Source: Arachnopeziza araneosa
Taxonomy: Eukaryota > Ascomycota > Leotiomycetes > Helotiales > Arachnopezizaceae
Length of the DNA: 64,000 nucleotides
Direction of reading: 5' to 3'
NCBI GenBank assembly: GCA_003988855.1
Contig: QYAI01000123.1
Coordinates: forward strand, 16,224-80,223
Positions 33,926-44,434 of this stretch are shown here, one piece after another (positions within the stretch are counted from its first letter, which is position 1; each line of letters begins with the position of its first letter). The notes under the pieces were generated by a model that did not search any database, was not told the origin of the DNA, and saw only the letters and a program-made list of their open reading frames with translations. Made by a program: the position numbers and the translations under genes.

Positions 33926-35966
33926 CTACAAGATAAACTCAGTGTCAAGCCAATGTCTGAGAATGATGTAACCTTCGTCAAAGCTCGGCTTATCCTTTCT
34001 TACGATAATAGCAGCGTGCGAATGCCTATCTTTGTGAATGTAGACCGGATATTTCCTAAATCCGACTGCGTCCAGAGCCTGAATCATTTTGAATTGGTAG
34101 GGAGCGAGAGCCAGTGTTTGGACTCCTGGTTGATGAGATCCTGGTTTCTCCTCATCATTGAGCGAACTGGCACTGGCTGATTTTGACCGTCTACGGGATT
34201 CAGTTCTTTCCAAAGCCGGAGAGCTTGGTCCTTCTGAGATAACTTCATCTTCAGCACCCTCAAGGTACTCGGGGCTTTGAGCGCTGTTTAGATTCTCGTA
34301 GGCGTCTTCAACAGCCTCTCTCATCCCTTTGATAAGAAGTGGAACTCGATAGTTAGAAGGTTGAATACCCGCAAGTCCCTTTTCATGCAACCTAATTCTC
34401 CGATAACTTCTAAGAGATTGAACTCCTGAGTTAATGATAAATGCAACAACACCAATAGGGATGAACAGAATCAATTTGAGAAGCAATGGGATGCTGCTAA
34501 CAGTAGTGCTGGTTCTTCGCACAATTACTCCATAGAAAGTCGTATCAATAGGTTGAGGGTCGCACGGTGTAACTGGGTTTCCAGGTTCCAGAATAACATC
34601 TTCGAAGCCTTTGAGATAATTGGCTTTGACGTGATCAAGATCTGTAAATGGATCCTTGGTGCTTATCCCGGTTGTGTAGAACACTGCGCTTCTATCATTG
34701 ATGACATTAGCGTATAATGTTCGCCGTTCGAATTGTGCAAGACCCTAATTCAATTAACACTTTTGACTGAAAAGAAGAAGTTGTTGTTACTGACTTTGAT
34801 GAAGATAGACTCTGGATCAGCGAGAATCTCCAAGAGGGGTTTTCCAGTATCTCGGAAGTTGTCGATGGTAAACAATTGCCGACCAGATGCTGCAAGCATT
34901 CGCCCCCCTAGGACATTGAAAATATGGTTATTCCATCCCTAAGAAACGGTAAGTATCGTATGTGCAAAAAATTGTAATTCGCCACTAAAAGAATAAAGGC
35001 TGACTGCCGTACACCACTGATGACTTTTAAAAAACACTAAAGAAATAAGCTTCAATGGTGCAACTCCACGAATTATGTATTGCTTGCCAACTATTTCAGA
35101 GAATAACATATGTAGTCTCCACACCGATCTATCGAAATATGCTAACTTCGTCCTCGGCAGATGATCAAAAACAAATGGCCTGATAGCAGCGCACAACAAC
35201 ACACCAAATCCATATTAATCTTGAATAAAGGAAGGAAGTACTATGTTGCAAAGACTTATTCTATCAGATATCAAAGACTTGATTTGTAGTCCTGTTTAGA
35301 CAAGACCAGTTAGGCTTCGTGACCGCCGCATGGTGTACCATTTTTACGCACAAGCGGGATGAAAATAGAACAAGGGTTAAGTGACTTACACGCAGCGGGC
35401 TCCTTACTCCGAGAAAAGGAGAAGCTATAAAGGTTCCGTTCTAAAAATTGAGTCAGCAATCAATCCCAACTCCCATGGAAGTTCAGCAAGGCAGACATAC
35501 CATGGGCTTAATTTTCTCGAAGAACCCCTTGCTATAGAGTAGTCCAATGGCATAACGAGCGACTAGTCCGCCCAAGGAATATCCACAGAACGATATCTTC
35601 GTGATTTTTTGGCCCTGCCGAGCCAGTTTCTCAACTTCCTCCTCGATTTCTTGACATACACGTTCCCCACCTAGTTCTATGCCATCATAAGTAAAGCTCC
35701 CACTATTGCGCTCGGCGACGAGGATGTGCAGCGCTTCTACAGGGTGCTTCTCTCTGACTTTTCGGGCCACCTGGGCCATGTGGTTTGGATTTCCCCATAG
35801 CCTGTGCAGATGAATGAGGAGCGAGTATCGAAATTGTTAGGGCTGGGGACTTACCCGTGTACAAGGACGACTAAATGTTGCTATTCAATTAGTACATTCT
35901 CATCTTCGGTGGCGAGCTATGGTGGTTGGAGCTTACTGCCTCGTGGCTGGTACCGTTATAATCCAT
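33926..35966 (-). CDS. DUF676 serine lipase/esterase (Rog1/Lpl1-like), 456 aa
   Basis: Six exons: 35966-35937 (30 nt), 35880-35855 (26 nt), 35801-35501, 35440-35390 (51 nt), 34938-34795 and 34744-33926, giving 457 codons. Exons 1-3 restore MDYNGTSHEAQHLVVLVHG and LWGNPNHMAQV (oxyanion-type HG motif). The nucleophile elbow is GYSLGGLVARYAIG. Exons 4-5 carry FIASPFLGVRSPLRGWNNHI and GGRMLAASGRQLF, and exon 6 has NVINDRSAVFYTTGI. A membrane helix (LKLILFIPIGVVAFIINSG) sits near residue 300, followed by a Ser-rich segment and the conserved tail with KDRHSHAAIIVR. Fungal members act on phospholipid or monoglyceride at lipid droplets and the ER; the exact substrate is unknown. Intron 4 (35389-34939) is 451 bp, far longer than the others. 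Confidence 0.87.
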
Positions 35967-36682
35967 CACTTCATTAGAGAAGAAGGTCCGGTCCAGAGAA
36001 GAGAAAGAGAATGGAAGCAATGCGACGGCGAGTTAAGCAATCCGGCCAAAGTCCAGCTCGAGTTGTCGAGAACTAGACTTCCGTCGCTTCAGCCTACAAA
36101 GGTTCAATGCGCGATGATGACGTTATGCGCGTCTACGACTACCGTAATGTACCTGCAGGGACGGGATTCCAGAGATGGCAGAGAGAGGTTCACTTTCTAC
36201 TTTTGCAATCTTAAAGTTGAAGGAATGGAGGAAGAGGGGAGGGGAAAGGAGACTATTTATTCTAACGATAAGGATGTGATAAGACGTTTTGGAACCACGG
36301 GAGGGACATCATACACCGCCTTTCACAGGGCGGCTTGGAATCAATCCATCCCTTGAGATAGATAGGCAGAGCAGTGGGGTGGAACCGAGCTAAACCCCCT
36401 GGACTTCCTCTTTCTTAGCGACCGTCACCTTGAGGCTGAACGGCCCAGCCCAAGGACCAACCCTCAACCTGTAATAATCAGTCACCTTGGTCCGCTGACT
36501 ACCACTTTCTTCATCTTCCTTCGCACCGGCGTCGACCTCACCCCCGTCCCTATGCAGCAAAGTGAGACCACTTCTCGGGAACCTCTTCCCTTTTGCACTG
36601 AACTCACCGACTTCACCTTCTTAGCCTCACTCCTCGTCAACACATAATTAATTGCTTGGCAAAATCCCCCGCCTCTATCACA
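35967..36682. promoter_or_regulatory. divergent promoter region, lipase / REX3
   Basis: 716 bp between divergent starts. A 145-codon plus frame at 35919-36356 overlaps the lipase exon 1 and has no domain. No gene called. Confidence 0.5.
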
Positions 36683-38716
36683 ATGTTCACATCTAAAGGT
36701 CTCTTTTCGTCGATTCCTTGTCCTTACCAACAAAATTGCCTCCTGCCACAATGTATATTCAAGCATCCCAATGGCAAAGCTGATGGGGTCAAACCCAGCC
36801 CAGTTGCTCAGGCCCCCGTGGGTGCTGACGACGATAGGAATGTACGAGTCAAAAGAAGGAAGACTGAAGAGCCGGAGTTTGCCCAAGATACTGAAATCCA
36901 GGCCGCCGCTTCTATTACCTTTGGCCATGAGTTGATGGGGCCTATATCATCCAAAATTGCTGACACCGACGTAAATCCAAAGAAGCAAAGTGCGGCTGCC
37001 ACCAGAGAGGTCTCCCCACCACCACTGAAAAGGAGAAGTCAGCTTGGTGTCGAAGTTCTCCCAAACTCTTTGAGTCCGAGGCCAGATACTACACAAAAGA
37101 GTTCATCCAAAAACATCCCTGAATCTAATATCCGACTCGAGCCGCCGCTCAAGGTGGAAGGACTGAATCCTCGTGTCAAAATACCGGCTCCGTCCTCTCA
37201 TGCTATGAGATTTAAACTTCTAAGAGCATTGCATGAGCAATTTCAGCGTCTAAATTCCGAGTTAGCAAGGGACTTTAGCAATCCTGAGGAGCAACTTCTG
37301 CTCTCCGAACAAGCACTTATCACAAAGGCTTTGGACTTAGAGGAAGAAGCTGCAGCATCTCCCGCAATCTATTCAAACCTGGTGAAAAACAAAATTCTGT
37401 TCTATAAGCGCATGAGTGTCAAGCAATGGGTTGATGAAAGGTCGAACGAAGTTACGAAGTCGAAAGCTCTTAGGGCTGTCTCGATCTCGGTCGGGGCTAC
37501 TTCCAAGTCCTTGACACCGCCCAAGCCTCTGGGAACTGGCTTGACTCGCGATGAAGAATTAAAATTGCTCAAAAAGCTTTACACACCAGTCACGGGATTG
37601 TCCAAGCACGGCTATGTCACGTCTATTCCTACGAAACAAGAGATTGAGGTTGCTAAGAATGGAATAGAAGCCGCTAAAGGCTGGGAGGTGTGTGACCGGT
37701 GCAAGACTCGTTTTCAAGTATTCCCCGGGCGCCGTGAGGAAGACGGTGCTCTGACTTCTGGCGGGAAATGCACGTATCATTTCGGGAAACCTTACTGGCC
37801 AGAAAGATCAGCTACGGATCCCAAAACAAAACGCGAGAAGAAATATAGATGCTGCGGCGAATCTATGGGCGAATCACTAGGTTGTACACAAGCCGATTGT
37901 CACGTTTTCAAGATATCAGAAGTCAAAAGGCTTGCAGCGATCTTGGATTTCGAGGAAACACCAGAAAATCTTAGCAAAGAAAATGGGCAACCGGTCTGTG
38001 TCGACGGGGAAATGGGATACACAGTTTACGGGCTTGAGCTCATCCGCCTCACTGCAACATCGTGGCCGGATGAGCAGGAATTATTTGACGTCCTTGTCCG
38101 ACCAATTGGGCCTCTACTCGACCTCAATTCACGCTATTCAGGAGTCTGGCCCAAGGATATGGCTGAAGCGCCAGTTCGGTATCCCGATTGCCCACCAAAC
38201 CCGAAGAAGCTCTATATTGTTGAATCTCCGGCGGCAGCTCGCTCTCTCCTCTTCTCACACCTCACACCCCACACTCCGTTGATCGGCCACGGACTGGAAA
38301 ATGATCTCAACGCAATGCGCATCATTCATCCCACAATCATCGACACCGCTCTCCTCTTCCCACATAAAGCTGGGTTGCCATATCGGAATGGCCTCAAAAT
38401 GCTTATGCAAACTCACCTGGATCGGCATATTCAAGTTGTTGTTGAAGGGAAAATGCAAGGGCATGATAGTAAGGAAGATGCAAATGCTGCTGGAGAGCTA
38501 GTTCGGTACGCATTGGCTGAAAAGTGGAAGAATATGAAGAGGGCGGGCTGGACAATAGAGAATGGTGATTTTCAGCCACCTGTGCAGAGCGGAGTGGCCG
38601 TTATCCCACTGACTAGAGCATCCTTCTCTGTAGGACCGTTGAGCGTCGAGTCAACTGAAGGCTTTGGGAGGAAGAGAGCACGGGATGAGATGGAGGCTGA
38701 TAAGCCTCCTTCCTGA
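36683..38716 (+). CDS. REX3: RNA exonuclease 3 (Rex3-type, DEDDh)
   Basis: A single exon of 677 aa from the ATG at 36683. The N-terminus carries a CCCH zinc finger (CPYQQNCLLPQCIFKH). A long disordered region follows, then a Cys/His module (CDRCKTRF.., CTYHFGKPYW, YRCCGESMGESLGCTQADCH) typical of the Rex family. The exonuclease motifs are ExoI VDGEMGYTVYGLELIRLTA (catalytic Asp and Glu present), ExoII IGHGLENDLNAMRIIHPTII and ExoIII QGHDSKEDANAAGELV (His and Asp present). Rex3 in yeast matures RNase MRP RNA and trims other small RNAs 3' to 5'. An upstream in-frame TTG precedes the ATG and was not used. The usual DCEMGYT here reads DGEMGYT, a non-catalytic change. Confidence 0.9.
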   Translation: MFTSKGLFSSIPCPYQQNCLLPQCIFKHPNGKADGVKPSPVAQAPVGADDDRNVRVKRRKTEEPEFAQDTEIQAAASITFGHELMGPISSKIADTDVNPKKQSAAATREVSPPPLKRRSQLGVEVLPNSLSPRPDTTQKSSSKNIPESNIRLEPPLKVEGLNPRVKIPAPSSHAMRFKLLRALHEQFQRLNSELARDFSNPEEQLLLSEQALITKALDLEEEAAASPAIYSNLVKNKILFYKRMSVKQWVDERSNEVTKSKALRAVSISVGATSKSLTPPKPLGTGLTRDEELKLLKKLYTPVTGLSKHGYVTSIPTKQEIEVAKNGIEAAKGWEVCDRCKTRFQVFPGRREEDGALTSGGKCTYHFGKPYWPERSATDPKTKREKKYRCCGESMGESLGCTQADCHVFKISEVKRLAAILDFEETPENLSKENGQPVCVDGEMGYTVYGLELIRLTATSWPDEQELFDVLVRPIGPLLDLNSRYSGVWPKDMAEAPVRYPDCPPNPKKLYIVESPAAARSLLFSHLTPHTPLIGHGLENDLNAMRIIHPTIIDTALLFPHKAGLPYRNGLKMLMQTHLDRHIQVVVEGKMQGHDSKEDANAAGELVRYALAEKWKNMKRAGWTIENGDFQPPVQSGVAVIPLTRASFSVGPLSVESTEGFGRKRARDEMEADKPPS

Positions 38717-38915
38717 ATCGTCCGTCCACTACAACCGCATTAAATATTACATTTTAGGCTGGAATTATCACTGCAGATATTTTTAGTCTTGCACTCATCT
38801 CCGAAATCTGTATGATTTACTCGAAGAGAGCATCTATCATAGACCTGCAATGCATTATAAACATTCCTTAAAGACCAGCTCACACCTATGAAACTCCAAC
38901 CTGAGCGCATTTTCT
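38717..38915. other. short convergent spacer
   Basis: 199 bp between REX3 and RFC5 3' ends; the two 3' UTRs probably overlap. Confidence 0.6.
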
Positions 38916-40069
38916 TTAAGAAAAATCCATAGTCATTAGAAACTCCTCCAATATCCGCATAAATTTCGCTACGAACGCTTCTAGGTGGAAGATCACCTTA
39001 GTACCCATTCGAATTCTGTGCTCGTAGAATGCAGACCATTTGATGACCTCTGCCTTCAATGAATCATCAACCTTGGGAATGAGCCTGAACGTTAATGTTT
39101 TGAGGATTGTAGTTGGTGGAATACAATGTGTCAAGAGATCATAGAGTTTAGCCCGGACCTGAAGTATCCGCTGTGGAGAGTGTTCCTCCATAATCTCCTT
39201 CGCGATTTGACTGATCAAGGCCTCCCAATCTGGGGGTGGGATTGGTGTATTATCGGAAATCTTCTCACTGCAATTCCGTTAATGCTCATCTAGTGTTCAG
39301 CATAATTTAGTCTTACTTTTGAGCGTGAACAGCCTCGTACATTAGTAGAGCCCTTCTCAAATTTCTCCCACTTTCTTTGGCAACTCGCATATTCAAACCT
39401 TTTGATACTGGCCACCCCTCCTTCATACCACTCTGCTCAAGAACATCACATATTTCTTTTTCTGTTGGCGACGCAACTCGTACCAGCAACGTTCGACTCC
39501 GAATTGGTGCGATGATGTTTGCCGTGCTATTTGCCAACAATATTAACCTCAAATTGGGGCTATACTTTTCCATCGTCCTCCTGAGTGCAGCCTGCGCATC
39601 TCGCGTCAGATGATCTGCCTCATTGATGACCACAACCTTAAATCTCTGTTTAGCAGCTTGGTCGACTTGCTGTGTCTGTGCAACTTCCTTGAGGAGGTCT
39701 TGTACCACTACTCGATCGTAATTGCCAACATCAGAAGGGGTAATTTCGAGATGATATATGGAGGAAACGATATTGAATTCAAGTTTCCGGTTCGATGATG
39801 TTTGAAAGACGCGGGAATCGATTTTAATTTTCTCTACGCCAGGTCCGTATAGCTCCTTGAGTGTTGCCACTATACGAGTCTTCTTTCCTGCGCCAGAGGG
39901 TCCGTAAACAAGCAAATGAGGAAAATCGCCGCTTTGCGCCTGGTAGATTAGCCTGGGTATGGAAAGGATAAGCAGCACATACTAGAGATCGTAGACGCTC
40001 TGAAAGATCATTGTGATATGTCAATTTATCGAGGGATCGTGGGCGATGTTTATCTACGAGAAGTGCCAT
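38916..40069 (-). CDS. RFC5: replication factor C subunit 5 (clamp loader)
   Basis: Exons 40069-39983, 39939-39317 and 39267-38916 give 353 aa. The AAA+ clamp-loader features are RFC box II near the start (LLVDKHRPRSLDKLTYHND), Walker A LVYGPSGAGKKTR, a Walker B region VVVINEADHLTRDAQAALRR (NEAD in place of DEAD), sensor 1 LRLILLANSTANII and a degenerate SRC motif (IRSRTLLVRV). The degenerate SRC and NEAD forms fit the small Rfc5 subunit (human RFC3), which helps load PCNA at primer junctions. Exon 2 starts AQSGDFPHLL and the exon 2/3 join reads AQNEKISDNTPIPPPDWE, both as expected in the family. Introns are 43 and 49 bp. Confidence 0.94.
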
Positions 40070-40804
40070 CCTCTTGTCTCGAATGTTGATGAGATTGGAA
40101 GATGCCGTCGCGTGGAAGTTTGATTGTACACGCGAAATCGCGTTAAGTGCATGTACACCACGTGATCTCAATCAGCTCCAAGACGTTTGTCCGATACGGT
40201 CTCATGAAGGGCAAATATGCCACCTAAAAATTAGAATTGGATTCCCAAACTAAGCATAGAGAGGAAAATGATTCCATAGTTTTATTTAAAATTCTTGTCC
40301 TGCATTTATATGCGGGCATTTATTTAGTGTCTGCTTCGAAGATCGTAGCCCGGTCGTCTCGACTGAAAACTAGGTGGAGGATCGAGTTCGAGAATAGATT
40401 GTTAGACTTAGGAGGTGGATAAATCAAAACATTATTCTTCACTCGAATTCAAACATCACACCAAGTTCAATGTGCTTGCACTCTCTGTAGCACCAATATC
40501 TAATCCACGTCAAGTTATCAGCAAGGAGCAAGAGAAAACCTGAACAGCACGAAAATGACACTTCGATTAGACACTTAGGTTTATCTCCTCAGGTTATCTA
40601 GAAATAGCTAGTGAGACTAAGATATGCATCTGCGAAAAGGCTAGAAATTTTAGCTCTCTCATCAAACTATCAAAAAGAAATAAGTAGTTCTAAAGTGTTA
40701 TTATGCTTCCTTATTAGATTAATTCGGCGAAGATATTAGGTTCATAAGATATCTAAGGCCTATCATTTAACTTAGGCTATTCCTGCGGCAAGATCTACTT
40801 CACA
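40070..40804. other. intergenic, RFC5 promoter; nothing seen
   Basis: 735 bp, AT-rich, between tandem minus-strand genes. No open frame of interest. Confidence 0.55.
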
Positions 40805-43009
40805 TTACCGTCGTTGCTTTGTGGCTCGAACATGCTTATTCTTACCCCTCCTAGACAGCCCACTGCGTTGAGATGTCTCGCTGCCGCGAATCTGATTACC
40901 GTGAAAATCTCGCCTGACCGGAGGCATACTTTCTTGATTGTGGGGATAACGCCCCAGAAAGGCGCGTGATTCGTGTGTAGAGTTGTTTGGCTCAGTATAT
41001 GGACTACTGAAAGTGTGTAGCTGTTTGGAAGTGAACCTCGAACCTTCAAATTGAATATTTCCAGCGAAAGATTGATGACTATCAAAGCGAATGTGACCAG
41101 GTTGTGATACCAGCACCTTTGGTCGAATGAAACCCTCCTCGTCGTCACTACCATGTTCCAGCCTTTCTAGCACACTCGCCTTGCCTTTGATGCTGAATGC
41201 TTTTGGAGGAATAGAATAATCGGCGCCAGCGCTTACAGCTCGAGCAAGACTACTAGGGTCGACGAATTTCTTAAGGTTTGTTCTTGACCATGTAACTCCA
41301 CCTGAGAGTTGCAATTTCGTGTTCAAGCCACACTCCGTACCAAAGTGATCCGGCGCTCCGCAACTATAGCAGAAAACAGAGATCTCTCGAACCTTAAGAA
41401 CCTCTTCAGGCGTTGGATTGAAAGTACGCCATATGTAATGACAATCTTCGTCGATATGTTCTCTAGCCTCACAAACATCACACGGCGTACGTTCAGATGC
41501 TACCAAGAAAAGTTTCTGAGAACACTCCGAGGTCGAGTGGCCAGGCTCACGACATTTATCACAGCGTTTCTGGCGAGGGCACATCAAGTCTGAATGCTGA
41601 CCCACCCCACAATATTTGCAGGAGAGAGCCGGACAGTCAGTTTGACGATGTCCTTTTCTTGCGCATGCGAAGCAAAACTGAGCTCTGGAAGCGCTGTTAA
41701 GAAAATATTTCTCCTGTTGAATGAGTTCGGTGTCAGACACTCGCTGCGGTGCTTTATTGGCAGCCAAATAGCCCCTGAGCTGGTCTTGAGTCATGCCCAT
41801 TTCTTGATTGGTACTTTTGAAAATCATATTATCCCTTCCGGACTTTCTGACAGATTGTAGTTCTTGCGCGGCGAGTTCTTTCACATGATGACGAGCATCG
41901 TCTAAATTAAACGAATCTTTAAACTTCTCTGCCAATTCCTGTAAAGTGGGACTGCCGATGTGACTGTAATAAGACTGGACATAATACTTGAAAGATTGTT
42001 GAACAATCTTGGAAGTGATCTTATCCAGCCCATCCATATTCTCTGTCAAGAACGAGAGAGCGTAAGCTTGATATGAGAAGTCAGGTCCTTTGATGGGTAG
42101 CCGATTATGTAGAATTGCTCTTGGGATGTTCCAGGACCGATATTTGAGAGGGACAGAGGGCTGGCGAGGGTATAAAGTCTTCCCAGCTGATATCATGGAG
42201 TATATTTCGCCGTCGTTCAAAGGCCAGGTGGCACTTTCAGCAAACAGAGAATCGACCAATGCAGTATTTGCAGTCAGCTTTGCTTGTTTTAAATATGCCT
42301 TTTGAGTTCGACGATAGAGCCGACGCGAGTTATGTGGAAGCTCAGATACTGTTTTGCCATCGAGCACCTTGAATGTCCCGGAAACAAGCCAGGGTTGAGT
42401 CTCCGGAACGACAGAGTTCTGGTTATTCTTTTGATCTTCATGTAATTCACCTTCAGATCCAGATCCAGATTCAGATGCCGACTCAGTAAGACTTGCATCT
42501 CGCTTATGTTGTGATCTCTTTCCGGCATCTGGGCCAGATATGGCTGGTGAGGGGATTTCAGTGGTACGTGGAAGCAATTGAGTCCAAGTCTCTTTTTCTC
42601 GTAACTCGGTCTTGTTGTTGGCTGCATTTATTGTAATAGGAATCTCCAACAGGCGCTTACCACCAAAGGAGGTTCGAAGTCCCAGTCCGCTATGAATGCT
42701 TGAATTCCATGTCATCGAAGGCGATTTCATGAATTTCTTGTTTTGGTATGTGTGAGCCTGGTCGGCTCCAATCTCATCGATTTCTACGGGATTGTCCTCC
42801 GGTGTGGAAATTGATAGTTCTGGTGGAGAAATTGGGGGAGAGTTTATTAACAGATCGTCCTGAACGTGTCCCTTAACGCGCTTACGCACCCCTCCTGATA
42901 ATTCATCAGCGAGGATGGTATCACCAGATGTCTCCTGGAGATCGCGTTTGCGACCAATGGCTGCAGTTCTCGAGTCCTCAGACTCATCCCTCTTCTCAGC
43001 ATCAGCCAT
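40805..43009 (-). CDS. zinc-knuckle (CCHC) protein, Air1/2 or ZCCHC7-like, 734 aa
   Basis: A single exon; I use the ATG at 43009 because the longer frame starts with TTG. The first 240 residues are disordered with Ser/Glu-rich stretches. A region of about 180 residues (residues 230-420) that is probably folded leads into a cluster of CCHC knuckles near residues 440-570: CFACARKGHRQTDCP, CKYCGVGQHSDLMC, CDKCREPGHSTSEC, CDVCEAREHIDEDC and CYSCGAPDHFGTEC. The tail is basic (GLSRRGKNKHVRATKQRR). Five knuckles in tandem are the hallmark of the Air1/Air2 RNA-binding subunits of the TRAMP nuclear polyadenylation-surveillance complex, which hands aberrant RNA to the exosome. The assignment to TRAMP is an inference; other zinc-knuckle proteins share the motif. 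Confidence 0.82.
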   Translation of the reverse strand: MADAEKRDESEDSRTAAIGRKRDLQETSGDTILADELSGGVRKRVKGHVQDDLLINSPPISPPELSISTPEDNPVEIDEIGADQAHTYQNKKFMKSPSMTWNSSIHSGLGLRTSFGGKRLLEIPITINAANNKTELREKETWTQLLPRTTEIPSPAISGPDAGKRSQHKRDASLTESASESGSGSEGELHEDQKNNQNSVVPETQPWLVSGTFKVLDGKTVSELPHNSRRLYRRTQKAYLKQAKLTANTALVDSLFAESATWPLNDGEIYSMISAGKTLYPRQPSVPLKYRSWNIPRAILHNRLPIKGPDFSYQAYALSFLTENMDGLDKITSKIVQQSFKYYVQSYYSHIGSPTLQELAEKFKDSFNLDDARHHVKELAAQELQSVRKSGRDNMIFKSTNQEMGMTQDQLRGYLAANKAPQRVSDTELIQQEKYFLNSASRAQFCFACARKGHRQTDCPALSCKYCGVGQHSDLMCPRQKRCDKCREPGHSTSECSQKLFLVASERTPCDVCEAREHIDEDCHYIWRTFNPTPEEVLKVREISVFCYSCGAPDHFGTECGLNTKLQLSGGVTWSRTNLKKFVDPSSLARAVSAGADYSIPPKAFSIKGKASVLERLEHGSDDEEGFIRPKVLVSQPGHIRFDSHQSFAGNIQFEGSRFTSKQLHTFSSPYTEPNNSTHESRAFLGRYPHNQESMPPVRRDFHGNQIRGSETSQRSGLSRRGKNKHVRATKQRR

Positions 43010-43541
43010 TCTGGTGACTCTTGGTATTGGTGGTTTTGACCGTCGACTCAATCAAAACTACACGAGCGGCAACTTATAGGATTTTCTGGACCTACAAAGT
43101 TAACATATGGAGATGAAGATGATGTACCTCGCCTCCTCCCGAACCAACTTAGTTGTAGCCGTCTTTTCGTGTTCCAACTGTGGAGGTGCGAAGTTCAAAG
43201 TGCAAAGTGGTCGAAATGTCGGATATATAATTTTGTAATCCCGAGATTCGTACCCTCTTAAGCCCCATCCAAGCCTCAACCACTTCACCACTGTCATTCC
43301 TCTTCCGACATCAGCCCAAACCCAGGATTTTAGACCAACGCTCCCTGATCTTCCTGCTGATACTTCCTATTGGCATTTCTTTGTTGTTTACAATCCCATA
43401 CCGCAAGGTGAGCCACAAGCTTCAAGCCGCTGTTGCCATTACCATCTGACTGTCTTGATGGGCTTACTTACCTCCCTTCACTTGTTTACACCCTCCTACT
43501 AGTCACACAGTGTATATCATGCCGACTTGTGTTGAATCTCT
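43010..43541. promoter_or_regulatory. divergent promoter region, zinc-knuckle gene / ORM
   Basis: 532 bp between divergent starts; pyrimidine-rich on the plus strand from about 43340 to 43530. No gene seen. Confidence 0.5.
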
Positions 43542-44434
43542 ATGAATCTCAACAGAGCTAACACCGTTTCAGAGGACTCACGGCCACCCCTCGCTGCGAA
43601 CATTTTGTACGAACGTACGCTTCAAGGCGACCCCCTCTCACCAATTACTCCCTTGAACACCGCCAAACTGTCTTCCGCAATCCTTCTTCCTCGCACTGTC
43701 TCGTACGACACTGGCTCAAACTCTCCCCGCCCGAGCGGTCCGTACAGAGCAATGAGCGAGCAAAAGACCGGAAGGAGGCGGCGGTCGAGTAGCTTGTTAT
43801 ACCAAGAACCTCCTGAGACATTAGAGCATATGAGTGACCAAGCCGCTTTACCCAATCTGAATGCAAATTGGGTCAACGCAAAAGGTTCGTTTGAGTAACT
43901 CCGGTTCCGTGAGAATTCATCACTTCCACCCCAAAACTGAAATACTGGTATTAACTTAGGTCTTTGCAGGAGCTTGGACAATACACTTGGTTTTAATTGC
44001 GTGCCTCAAAGTACTTTTCGATATAATACCTGGAGTATCACAAGAAACATCGTGGACGTTAACAAACATATCCTACATGTTCGGCTCTTTTCTCATGTTC
44101 CATTGGGTCCGAGGCGTACCTTTCGAGTTCAATGCTGGAGCATATGACAACTTAAACATGTGGGAACAAATTGATAATGGAGCTCAATACACACCATCGA
44201 AGAAATTCCTCCTCAGTGTACCAATTGTACTATTTCTGTTAAGTACACACTATACGCATTACGACCTGACATATTTTACCATTAATTTTCTCGCTGTTCT
44301 TGCGGTTGTCATTCCTAAATTACCATACGTATGCTTATCAAGGGTCCGAGTGTACTTATTCATGAATGCTGATGTCAATGTAGAGCCACCGAACGCGAGT
44401 AGGACTGTTTTCTGGGGCTCCGGAAGATCGATAA
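43542..44434 (+). CDS. ORM1: ORM1/2 (ORMDL) sphingolipid-synthesis regulator
   Basis: Exons 43542-43884, 43970-44328 and 44384-44434 give 250 aa. The N-terminal 100 residues are cytosolic and Ser/Thr/Pro-rich with RRRRSSSLLY, matching the phosphorylated tails of fungal Orm proteins. The ORMDL core follows: NLNANWVNAKGAWTIHLVLI, TNISYMFGSFLMFHWVRGVP, then FEFNAGAYDNLNMWEQIDNG and AQYTPSKKFLLSVPIVLFLL. Four membrane helices are visible, and the last exon gives PKLPYSHRTRVGLFSG. Orm proteins bind and restrain serine palmitoyltransferase in the ER. The last intron was placed because reading through gives an unrelated C-terminus while splicing restores the PKLP-HR-R motif. A tandem Orm2 is not present nearby. 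Confidence 0.93.

Noticed and set aside
36482..36928. 148-codon minus-strand frame
   Set aside because: It is antisense to the start of REX3, whose own frame carries clear domains.
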